The position numbers were made by a program, and so were the translations under genes. A DNA stretch of 64,000 nucleotides, from NCBI GenBank assembly GCA_025618425.1, contig CM046850.1:31275044-31339043 (forward strand), written 5' to 3'. A model generated the notes under the pieces. The model was not told the origin of the DNA. It saw only the letters and a program-made list of their open reading frames with translations, and ran no database searches. This document shows positions 36,501-49,390 of this stretch, one piece after another (position 1 is the first letter of the stretch; each line of letters opens with the position of its first letter). This stretch comes from Heliocidaris tuberculata (taxonomy: Eukaryota; Echinodermata; Echinoidea; Camarodonta; Echinometridae).

Positions 36501-39500
36501 TGTAGTGCTCCTAAATCTAGCTTTTCATAGCAAATTTCTTCCCTTGTACATACAGGTGTAGGCCTCCACACTAAAAACAGAAAAAGAGAATTAACTGGCC
36601 AAATGTAACCTCTTCCCCTTTCCTGTCTTTTGACCTAGCCCTATGTTTTATTTTACTGTCTTACATTCAAGTATTGTTAACCCTAACCCTAACCCTAACC
36701 CTGCCATCCGTCGACTAGCTAGAAGGGGTGGCATCAAGAGGATCTGTGGTCTTATCTATAAAAAAAAAACAGAGATCCTCTTGATGCCAACCCTTCTAGC
36801 TAGTCGATGGATGGCAGGCTTGGTGATGCCTTGTTAAAAAAAAACCCCAGAAACTTTCAATATGAAACTGTTGCAAGTTGCAAATATTACATCTTCTGAT
36901 TTACTTATTTTGCAGCATGAAGCTTTCACAGATCTCAACCAGTTGCAAACTTCATGAAAGTCCCTGGTTTTATGGCAACATGAGTTCTTGTTGGTTGCAT
37001 GCTGTCAGTTGTACCGTGAAATTGGTCATCTTGCATATTTCCATGTAGCAGAGATCATGTTGGGAAGCAGGAGGCGTCAAAGGCCAGGCCTCCTTCCAGA
37101 GAGAAATTAATGAATGAGATGATGAAATGTGCTCCTTACATTCTATTGAACTCCATCTCACAGTAGTACAGGGGTGAAAATGTGACATACATTTGGGATG
37201 TAGTTTGTGGATAGCTAGCTGACATGAGTTATATGAACTGTACTGCATGAACTAACTGCATGATTCAACCAAAGTCATCATATTTCTAAATGTGTCTGTG
37301 TCTGTGTCTGTGTCTGTGTGGTGGCCTGGTTGGGGGGGGGGGGGGGGGGGGGAGTATATGTATGAATTAAAACAGAAATGTTGACTCTCACTTTCACTGT
37401 AAGATATCTTTGTCCTCAACCGTTGTTAAGACTTCAGTATTTGTGTTTTAGGGTGGAGGAATCACACTGTCTCACCTCACTGTTCACTGGGTGAAGATAA
37501 ATTCCTTTTCCATTCCATGATGAGACATCAGTTTTTGACCCCTCCCTGAAGTTGATGGTCTAGGATTGCAATTATCATTGAAACAGCTGTAGTATGTTAT
37601 CTATTTATGTTAAATTTGTGTTTTCAGCTATCAAATTAAGCACAATTTTCACTTATCAATTGCAAATGATAAATTGCAAATGATTTTTATTTTTTTCCTG
37701 TATAGTTAGTGTACAATATTCCAGGGCATAGGCTCTTTGAAAGAAGAGAGAGAAAAGGATAATATTTAAAAGCTCGAAAAACTAATGAATGACAAGTACA
37801 TTGCAATAATCAAAATTCATCTCTCTCTTTCTTTTTTCTTTCATCTGCAGCAGTACATCAAGCACCTCCCCTCTGTCAACCGATGCCCCAGCCCCTCACC
37901 CCTCCCCTGCCTCCCAAGCGTCTCAGGCCAACTTTGAGCTAGACCATGAAGCCATCGCATCCAGGGCTACCCACATGGTGGAGATCTTGTCTGATGAAAA
38001 CAATGTCCTCAGACAAGAACTGGAGACATATTACCAGAAAGTTGCCAAGTTGCAGAAGGTTTGTCTTAGAGTAGATTTTATTGCTTTATTGTTTATAAGA
38101 TTATATCGAGTGTATAGGAATTATGCTCAATGTCATGCTTATACATCAGCAAAAATTTTGGGCTCCCTCCCTTCCCCTGTTTTAATTTAAGGTTTGATGG
38201 TTTATTTTACCTGACCACTAAGAAAGCATGTGCTTGCTTGTAAGTAAGCAACCAGGGGACCGATGACTTTAAGTCCAAAGACTTGGTAATGAGGATTAAT
38301 GCCTTACCAAAGGGTACTAGCGCATTCACTTGGTTTCAAACCCAGGTCCTCCAGTTACGAGACCACTGCTCTACCACTGAGCCATCGCGCCTCCATAATT
38401 TATTGTCATTACAATAAAATCAGTACAAAACAATGTCCATAAAAAAGAAATGGAGACCTATTATGGACCGGACAGTTGCCAATTGCCAAGTTGCAGAAGG
38501 TCCCCCCCCCCCCCCCCCCCCCGTCAATACAGTATCAATTACAGAAAGACGAATACAGAAAGTTCCCAAATACATAAATAAGATAAATAAGCTGAGTTGT
38601 AGAAGGTTTGTCCCTGAGTACATTTTTTATGACTGAAATGTGCATTAGATTAGACCAGCTACAGTATCAAGTGTGCAGAATTTATGCTTTATATCAAGGG
38701 CAAATACTTCATTAGCATTTCTGCCCCATGTTATTTTCATTACAAATTGTTACTCTGAGATTCGGAAAGCTGAATGGGTTTTGACAGTAATTGCTGTTGG
38801 TTGATGAGATTAATCGTTGTGAAAATCAGTGATTATGGACACAAAACCTTGAGTTCTTCACCTGTTGTTCCATAGTTTTAGATCATATATGCACTTGGTA
38901 CTCTACAGTTTTAGACCTCTTTCATACTTGTGAAATAAAACTCCTTCTTTTAGACATACATGTTAAAGTGAAATCTTTGTCATAAAATAGAGGGAGATGC
39001 AGGAAATACACAGAAAAAAGGGAAATCAGATATGATTCATAGCCTATCCATTGGAACTCAATTTGATTATCATTTTGTGTTTTTCATTTGCTTTATACTT
39101 CAGTCCACCCATGAGTAAAATAAATCTTCATTGTTATATTATTTCCTTGTATAGTTTGAGCAAGAGATCCACAAGGTACAGACAGAGCATGAGAGACTGA
39201 TCGAGTCTACTCACAAGAGGGAGCATCTCGAGAAGCTTGTCCGGGCCAAACTTGAAGTAGAAGTCAAGAAACTTCAGGAGAGGAATCGAGATTTAACAGG
39301 TAAGTAGCTCTCTTCTCATCAACAAAATTGATACCAAAAAATTCAAGTCAGGGAAAATGATATGCAAGACATGTAATGATAAGAGTAAGAAGAAATGTTT
39401 GTTATTGATGACCAAGTTTATTTTACCCAAAGAAGAGTAGCCTTTAAATAGAAAATGTTGCCAAAATGTCCTTTATTGTACTACTACTAATAATATAACA

Positions 39501-42500
39501 CCCTTATATTGCGCCATCTATCTAGTTAAACTATTCCGAGGTACGCAATGAAACAAAAATGTAGAAATAGAATGGACTAAAGAAATATTTATTGCTACAT
39601 ATTTGTGTTGAATGGCCCTGTGCATGATCAGAGATTCCACCCCCTCCCCCCCCCCCCTGCCATACCCTTATCAGTATCCTACAGATAAAGTCAGTGGTAT
39701 TTATGGAGCATGTTTTATGAATTTGAGACTGACCCCAGCCGGCAAGGTCAGACACGCGTCTTTCAACGCTGTCCCAACTTGAGCCAATCTGGGCTTGATG
39801 GGAAACTAACTATGTAGTGGGAAAATACTTGACATTTCTGGAATTCCCTGAATGCCTTTGTTTGTCTGGGTATCTGGATGCGATGGTAGACAAGCAAGTT
39901 TGTTGACCTCTAGGGAAAAACAACAATCCATGGTGATGAGGATGGGGATGATAAGGAAGGGGTTTGAGAAGTCCCATAGGCTTTTTACACTCAAAAAATT
40001 CTGCTTAGTCCCGTACTATAGGTGGGGCTAAATGAGGATTTAGCCCCACCAATGATAGTACAGGACTAAGCTTAGCCCACTTTCTGTTCACATTACATTT
40101 TACCAAAGTGGGCTGACTCCACGATACTGTGGGATTATTTTAGCGCTGGAAAAAGCAGTTTGGTGGGGCTAAGCATTCTGGCTAGGGAGTTAGTACGGGA
40201 CTAAAACTGCAAATGAGAACGGGGGAAAAAATAGTGCGGGGTTATGGATAGTATGGGGTTAAAAAAATCAAGTGTCAAAAGCCTAATTATACCCTTATTC
40301 AGACAAGCAAAATTTATTGTAGAGCTGTATAAAAACCTAATATATCTATACAAAATCCTTATAGCTGTGCAATAAGTAATTGCCTCTTTTTCTATTCTGA
40401 ATGTCACATAAGAAAAATGTATCTAGCCTTGTCAGTTGTAAGTCATGCGGCATAATAGAGGGTCTGAAGTGTGAGACTATAGACAGCTGTTCGTGAGCCG
40501 TGTTTCAATTAAATTTGTAATGTGTTTAGTTTATATGCAAGGTTTTAAAATCTTGGGATGTTAAAATCACTATTTTTCACTTCATGTTTCACATCCCTTA
40601 TACATATCTTTTACTGAAAATTTTGTGAGTCCTTTCGTGAACTCCTTTTGTGAACTTATTTTGGAATTGATCTGTCATGAAGTTTGCACACACTGTGTGC
40701 GGGCAAGCCTGAGTCCGATGACTAGGGTAATATATCTGTGAAGTGCTAGACACATCATCATCATGGATGTATTAAGACAAAAAGCACTGTAAATTCAGAA
40801 TATTGCTAGTATTGTTATTATTATCATGATTATTTATTTTTTATTATTATTGTTGTTATTATCATTATGTAGTCCATGTAGAATCTCGTGTGAAGAGTTC
40901 GAAAACTGCCAGAGATGGGGAGTACAGTGAGACAGATCTTCAAGAGGAATTAACGAGAAAAGAAAACACAATCTTTCAAACTCAAATGAGATGTAAGTAT
41001 TTATCTCACAAATTCTTTTCTTTTTTAAAAATCATTGACTGAATGATTAAATTAGTTTTTCTTCTGCAAAACAACACGATCCTGCCCCAAATTGCAATTT
41101 GCATCTCGTTAGCTCTGATTTGTCTTATTTTTGAACATCTGCTTTCTGTATGACATTGTCAGTAGGGCATATACAAATATTACACAAATTTAATTTAATG
41201 ATAATTAATAAATTTTACTTATTATTACTATTTGAAACATATTCAGTATGTCTGTTTGCCTCCTGGGGAGCTTTTGAAGAGTAGATTTTAAAAATCATCT
41301 TTTAAAGTGATTTGGTAACTTTGTAGAGGCTTGATAAAATTTGAGCTGCCTGGCCTTACATGCTATCAGTGTATGTAATATGGTGTAAAAATGAAGCCCA
41401 GGAAAAAAAATAGCACTTCAAAATCATCATGTGCTTCACACAAATAAACATATTCAAGTGACCGGAAATTCCAGACTTTATTTTTTCCCCATAGACTCAG
41501 TGTTAGACTAAAGTGTATGGCCATACGCTTTCGTAAATGGGAGTATTCAGTCATAGATATCTTAATAATAGCATTATATATTTGAAAACCTTTCTATGCC
41601 TGGCTATTCATTTATCCTTCTGAACATCATTATACAAAACAGATATCAAAATTCAACAATTTATTAAATCGAGCCTCCACAAAGTTACCAAATACCCTTA
41701 ATTTCTACATTCATACCCTGATGGCCCACTAATGACTATAAATAATTTCTTGATAAATAGGTAAAGACTTGGAGGAGAATAATATGCAGCTGATGAATGA
41801 ACTCAAAGAACAGAGACTACATGTGGACATGCTGGATGCAGCCTTGTCCAAGGCTCAAGCGGATGTTACCAAGTTACATGAGGAGGTATATATGATATTG
41901 ACTGACTTTCATGGGGATGTGAGACTATATTCCCCAATTTTATGTCATTTATTTTAAGATATGTTGAGTAGTAGTAGTCAGGCATTGTGAAAGAAACTTG
42001 ATTTTATATAGTAAAGAGGAATAATTGTGTATAGTGAGGTTTTGGAATCATCAGAATTTGATTAAACAAGCTAAATCAGAAGATCACAATGAATTTATGG
42101 AATAATACAAATATGAGGCTTTAAAATTGGATTCAAAGTTTTCATCTAGTCGTATTTTAAATATGAGTCCATTTCAAAAGTGATCCTTTTCATGTGATAT
42201 TGCTACTATGGTATTATACATGGGAATAGAAATAGTGAGAAAAGCTGAAAATTGTTTTTTTACCCTTAGAAGAAGTGAACCTTATCTTTAAACAACCTCT
42301 TTTCTGACTCCTTCTCCACCATCGTCCAGTGTGCTCAGCGTCAGGTTTATGTTGATAAGGTGAGATCATTACAACAGCTGGTCACATCACTACAAACTGC
42401 TCATCAAAAGAGAGAGAAACTAGAGAACAAACTCAGACATAAGATGGAGAAAGAGATAGAGAAACTACGAGGGCGCCAGGTGAGTCCCACAGTGATAAAA

Positions 42501-45500
42501 CATATGATCTGTCAACATTTTATTTCTTCAAAGATATAGGCCCGAATTCACAAAGGAGGTTTGGTTTAAACCATGTTTTAAACCAAACCATGGTTTCTGG
42601 GTTTTTTAAGCATACGTGTGCACAGAATCCGATCCAATCATATGTTTTCTTTGAGCATACGCATGGGCAATGTGTGCTTAATTTATTTTAGTACGCTTAC
42701 GGAGGTTTACACCTTACCCATGGTTTAAACCTCCTTTATGAATTTGGGCCGTAGGGTTCAGGTTGAGACTGGGTTTAGGCTAAAGATAAAGTTGATTTCT
42801 GGTCATGAGATTGAATTGTGAAAGAAACTGTCTCAAAGCAATTGGGAAAGGTTGATTTTATCACCCAAAAGAATTGGTATGTGCTGTAAGATTTTGGAAT
42901 CACCAAAATGATAAGAATTGAGTTGATCCTGCTAAGAATCACATGCACTGCACACAGAAATGTATACATGGGACTACACACAAATGTTCGGCCCCGAACT
43001 TTTCAGCTGTTTCTTGTCATATTTTGAATGTGAGAGCATTTGAAGAGCAATCCTTTTCACGGGACATATCTACCATGATAATCTTCCAAACTAATATCAA
43101 AAGAATGAGAAAGCTCACAGATTATTTTTTTACCTGGCCCAGAGCTCAACCTTCCCTTTAAATTTTTGGTTTAGGTCATGGTTAGGTATGATGTTAAGTC
43201 CAGGGTTTTAGTAAGGGATTGGTTAGTGTTAGAACTTGACAGCAGAGCAAGTGTCGGTGGGGCATGTGAGGTAGAAACGAGTTCCACAATCTCGTTCAAT
43301 TCTGTTTGTAGGATTAATATAGTATTTGTATGTTCTACAATGTTGTGTCAGTTGTTTCACAGGGTAAGTCAACCCTGATATCATATTGATTTGAATCATA
43401 CCCGAGATAATGATGGTTACTTGTAGGAAGTAATACCATGAATTCTATCAGCGCCTTCTGGCTGCTGGGCTAAAGCCAGCCAGTAGTACTTTGGAGCTGC
43501 CTTGAGCATCCATTGAGATAATTATGTGAGCACTATAAATATAATTATTATTATTATTATGATTGTTTTTTTTTTTTTAATCTATGCAGTCTGTAGCAAA
43601 TCAAGACGAGGGTGTGTCAGAGCTTGAAGATGTGCCAACTGAATCACTGGCTGAGAAAGATAGTCATATCTTAAAACTAGAGGCTGAAGTTAGTAAGGTA
43701 AGAGATATCATCCATTCCCCTTCTTCTTTTGCTGCTCTCTCCATTTCCCTCTCTTTAGTGACCACCTGTCCATAAAGACCACCTGTCCAAAAAGACCACA
43801 TGTTTGTTTCCTGGAACAGTGTTTCTCATTGGAACATGTATCAAATGAACCTATACGTAAAGACCATTTACCTTCAAAGATAAAGTTGAGTTCTGGTCAT
43901 GAGATTGAATTGTGAAAGAAGCTGTCTTAAAGCAATTGGGAAAGGTTGATTAATAGCAAATAAGAATTGGTGTATGCTGTAAGGTTTTGGAATCACCAAA
44001 ATGATAAGAAATTGACTCAATCCTGATGAGAGTGACATGCACTTCACCGAGAAATGTGTATGTGGGACTACACACTAATGTTCGGCACGAATTTTTCATC
44101 TGTTTCTTGTTATATATTGAATGTGAGAGCATTTGAAGAGCAATCCTTTTCAGGGGACATATCTACTATGATAATCTTCCAAACTAAAATAAAAAGAATG
44201 AGAAAGCTCACACATTATTATTTACCTTTCCCAGAACTCAAGCTTCCCTTTAAATATTGCTTTCCTTGTCTCCTTTGAATGGTCCTTGCATACAGGTTTC
44301 ACTTTATCTCTCCTATACTTTATCTTCTTTTATTTTCATTGTATACAGTACCTCTCTACATCTCAGATGTTCTTTCTTAATGCTTCTCTGTCAATAATCT
44401 GTCTGTGCACCTCCAGTCATCCTATCTTTCTCTTCCCACTGTGTCTTTCTCTTTATTTCACTTTCCATCGTGATCTCTCTCCTCTATTTCTATCTGATTT
44501 CCTCTTTTGTCTTTATCCTTTTTTCTTCTGTATTTTCTTTCTCTTCTTTCTATTTGTTCCAAGTTTCATTACAATGACAGTAAATCTTGACTTTTTTTTT
44601 TTATTGCAGTGGGAACACAAGTACTTAGAAGAGTGTGCAATCAGGCAATGTCATGTAGAAGTGCCATCAAACTCAAGGTAAGTCTTATATGGTTTAGAAA
44701 GGAAGACTAATAATAGTAATGATAAAGAAGATGATGTTGATAATGATGTTGATGATGATGATGATGATGATGATGGAGGTGATGATGATAGTGATAGTGA
44801 TAATGGTAATGATAACATAAAATGATGACATCATTAATGATGATATTGAAAGTGATTATGGCAACGATCCTGCATTGTAGGTTTTTCTCACTCGGTTTCC
44901 CATGTTTCATGCCAGCCACTAATCGGCCACTGCATGTTTTTTTTTTATACCAAACTAATAAGAAAAATGAGAGTGCTAAAGTAAATCATGAAAACAAATG
45001 GCCAGAACAATAAGACTAATGCATCTATCAGGTCTATCTTTTTGGTTGACATTAAAGAACATCATTTGATTATCTTGATTTTTTCTTCTTCTTGATGACA
45101 GGTTGAGTGGTGTACATGATATGGATAGCGGGAAGGAGAGAGAGGAGAGAGATGAAGAAGGGAACTCCAGACACAAAGCAAGGATATATGATTTAGAAAG
45201 GAGGTAAGTCTGTGGCCCCTTTGGCAGACCATAGGAATGTTCTCAGTCAAAATGTACCTTGCAAGAAAGCCCCTTTGGCAGACCATAGGAATGTTCTCAG
45301 TCATAATGTACCTTGCAAGAAAATAGGATATCAAGACACAAATTGTAGCATACATGACATTGATATTGGTTAGGAGAGAAATGAATACCCCATTCCTGGT
45401 ATTAGTATCAAGGGTGTTATGCACTGGTGCAAGAATCCCATTGACTGTACATGCATATTGTGACACTATCACCATTAGTGTGTTCATATCTCCCTTCCTC

Positions 45501-48500
45501 TGTGTCATAAATATGACTACCTTGGACATTTCTCTTTTTTTTTCTTGCAGACTCACGGCCCTGTCCACAGAGGTCCAGAAACGTGACATCATCATCCAAG
45601 CTCTTCAGAATCAAATCTTTGCCTCCATGTCATCATCCACCACATCCTCCTTGTACCCTGAGCACACCCATCCACCCTCCCCTCAGCAGTCATACCGCCG
45701 AGGCTCTGCGGACTCTGCCCCCTTGCACAGTAACCTGTCTGGATCACCCGCAGTCAGCACCAGCTCCCTCCAGAACCTTGCCAGCCGTTCCCCTGCCAGC
45801 TCTGTTCAGAACCTCCAGCAGCAACAGCAGCAGTCGCCTGCATCCTCGACCCACAGCCTCCAGCACTACCTAACCAAGTCACCGGCAACATCCACTCAGA
45901 ACCTGCACATGTCACCAGCGTCCTCCAACCAGAATTTGGCGTCCAAGTCTCCGGTGAGCTCGCAACAGAACCTGCCTCACATAGCATCTTATGGTGGAAG
46001 GTCACCTGCGGGGTCACAGCAGAGCTTAGGAGGAGCCCTTGCCAGGCCACCAAGCCACACTGGGTCTGCAGGATCAGGGTTAGGATCGCAGGAGAGATTG
46101 ATGGGATTCAGTGATTCCTACGCCTCACTTAGTACTTCAGGACTCTCTATGACAGGAACAGGTAAGGATGTTCTCTGGGAGGGATTCACAAAGCTGCCGT
46201 CCATTCCTATTTTGGAGGAATGATTCCTATTTTTTGACCTTCGCACTAAATGTTATCAACCCTAGATTCCTGAAAACCTAAGTGTAAAAAGCATCCCAAA
46301 TACACTGTATTCCCCCTTTACCTCTTTTTGCTGTGGAATGTTTGCAGGCATAGATTCATCAAGAAGGAAAGTCTATTCTTTTTGACATTTCCTCTCCTTG
46401 ATTGTTTTTAAAAGAGTATGCATTTCTTTCTAACCATTGCATTTATATATTTGAAAAACCTATGTGAACAGCATAGTGCACTTAACTCATTGCCTCCTGG
46501 AACCGGGTGGTTCCTGTATTAAGCCTGTGGAAAGGAGAGAATTCGGTAGTCAGTGGGTTAAACTCGGGAGTAATGTATTACTTTATAAGTAAGATTTGAT
46601 CTATGGAAGCAATGAAGTACAGGGCCCCATTTCATAAAACTTTTTTTTATCAATAACAAGTTAAAGAATTGTTATAAGCTACTGAAATCCTTGAATCTGA
46701 TCGGCTGAGAGCGAATTTGTCAAAGAAATGAAGCAGTTGTTATTGATAACAAGTTTTATGAAATGGGGCCCAGGTATATTTTCATCCATCATCATATTGT
46801 TGCTATTGTATTCTTAATTTACAAATGTGAACTGTCCTGAAAATAAATCAAAATCAATGTTTCGTTTGTTTGATCAGATGGAGGGAGTGAGGCTGACCTA
46901 GCAAAAGAGAAAAGTTTCTTGGATGAAAAACTAAAGCAGCTGGATCTTGAGATAGCTCAACAGGTGTGTATGAGAGGGCTTTATTATTCATAAGAAGGGT
47001 TTTCCACAGACAAGAAATATTGGTGTATCTTTAGTTTGTGAACAATTATCTGGTTGATTGTGCAGTATTGTTTTGAGGTAGTTATCATACTTTGCTTTGA
47101 AGACTATTTTTGAAACTGTGTTTTAATCGACTTCCTATTTGATCACTTCTTTGCAATGCAGGACAAGATACTTGGCTCAATATGGAAGACTTAGCAGAGA
47201 TGGAAAGTTGCGAACCATCTGATCTACCGGTATACATACTTCTTACCCTCACCCTCATCGCCATTCTTTGTCACCATGGAAACGGTTGTTGTCAATTGGA
47301 TTATCACGGAAGACTTAGCGAAGATGGAGAGTTGTGCACCCTCTGTGTTCTACCAGTATACACATGCTTACCCATCACACTCATCATCATCCCTTGTCAC
47401 CATGGAAACAGATGTTGTTGCTCGGATTGATATGGAAGACTTAAGAGAGATGGAGAGTTGCGTATCCCCTTTGCTCTCCCGGTATACATATGTTCTCCTC
47501 CTCATCACCCTTTAGAAGAGATGCGGAGTTGGTAAAGATGGTCAGTTTTGTACCCCCCCTGTGCTCTACCGATGGATACATGCTTACCCCTCACCCTTAC
47601 CACCCATGTCACCATAGAAACCTATTGTCCTGGGCTTCAAGTTTACTGCAATGACATATTTATGGGAGGATCATATCTTGTTGGATCTTTGTATCTTCCT
47701 GGAACACACATCTTAATATCATTTAAGATATATAACACCCTTTTCAGTTATTAAAATGAATGATTAGGACTTGATTTGGCCCTTTCAAAATGTATATGTG
47801 TTTCATGTTTGTGAACTAGTGAACACAAAAAATAGCGTATACATGTATTCATGTAATCAGCTTATACCGTAATGTACTATGTAAGTTATCACTCTAAACA
47901 AGGATTGCCCCCCTTTAACTATGGTTATTTTGTAATAAATTCTAGATGAGAAAGCTGCTGAAAAAGGTTGTGTAGTTCTTCCAGACCTTGATTTTGTATA
48001 GATAACCTGTAAATAATAGACTTTGTATTCTGAATGGAGGTGTCTAGGGGTCTTTTACATCTTGGTAACCCCCTAAAGATGGTATCAAATATATTGTTTT
48101 GATATTTTATGTTGTTGACTATCATTCTACCATACTGTTTGCCAGAGAACATTGTATTTGTGCCTTGCCAGCCTATAGCCTTATTTGTGTAATCATCATA
48201 TATCCTATACTCCTCTCCCTAATTCCAAAATAATGTTGCAATGAATCTTCTTAACAATCATGGGAATTCTGGTGCCTGAAATTTGACATCTTGATTTTCG
48301 AGTATTTAATCCAATATATCTGAAATTTTTGTACCCATTTTGTTGATTTATTGAAGGAAAGTGGATGTTATTTATGAGTTGTTCATGATGAACAGTATAA
48401 GAAGCAGCTGATCTAGCCTTGTTCACATATTCTGTGGTAAACTGCTTTGGCAAAATATAATAAAGTGTAGTGCACTTCAAATAAGCCAGTTCGTAATTAC

Positions 48501-49341
48501 AATTTGCGCATTAGCAGATAAAGGTCATTAGTACTGAGTACAATTGACCTTCATACGCTTTCATAGTGTGTGCACCATGATGAGCGTACCAGTATGAATT
48601 TACATATTAAACAAGTAGCGTGTCCACCCAATGGGGGTCATTTCAGGGTCATTTGTAGCCTGTACTAATGCAGGCATCACACTGTCCTGAAATTGAGCAA
48701 AGATGGGCACATGATTAAAGGAAATGTTCAAATTCGGCTCTGATCGTATAAACATCGGGCCATTCAGGAGGGCGTCTTAAGCCATCGTATGACCACCGGT
48801 GGAGTTCCTCGGGCTCCAGCAGCAACTTCGTGAGCGGTGGCAAAATCTTTGGCATGCCCCCAAAATTGCCCGAAGACCTTGCGAAGGTTCATTTTCGTGT
48901 TGAATTCGTGAATCCATTTTTGCCCTTCGTAAGGCCATTGTGAGGGCATCTTGTCAAATCGTGTCTTCTTCATCTTTACTTTGTGTGATCATCGGTGCCA
49001 TCGGGCATTTTTCACCTCACGAAGACTTGTCTTAGGAAGGCAACACGACTACATGAAGCCCTTGCAATGCCGGCGTGTAGCCATCGTATTATAGTACGAT
49101 GAATTCGAGATGGGACCACGCTGTCAGCGAAGACAGCCCAATTTGAGTAGCTCATGCGTTTCCCATGTGTCATGTTCTCCTGACACACACACATATACAT
49201 ATACATATATATATTTCACTGGATACTGCTATTCGGAGACACATGACAATGCAGTTTATTCCGTCATAATAGCACGACCTACGTACGGGAGACACGAGTA
49301 CAAAGAAAAAATACAGTGTCTCCCTATTACACCAATTTTGG

Positions 49342-49390
<49 letters not shown>

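Larger units (their letters stand above)
29053..37850. other. Remaining part of AMOT intron 1
   Basis: No exon is supported. It holds G-tracts (31556-31569, 37332-37353), an inverted repeat near 31240-31320, TTAGGG-like stretches and the repeats listed separately. Confidence 0.4.

Noticed and set aside
38225..38396. Functional tRNA gene
   Set aside because: The A and B boxes are present but the acceptor stem does not close and the sequence continues as a SINE body.
44707..44919. His-rich minus frame
   Set aside because: It is a translation of the (GAT)n repeat.
47182..47515. 82- and 79-residue frames with repeated CHHGN-like words
   Set aside because: They are repeats of the 125-bp minisatellite in two frames, with no independent support.
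49347..49385. CRISPR-like or other arrays
   Set aside because: These are simple TA repeats in an animal genome. No spacer-repeat structure occurs anywhere in the window.
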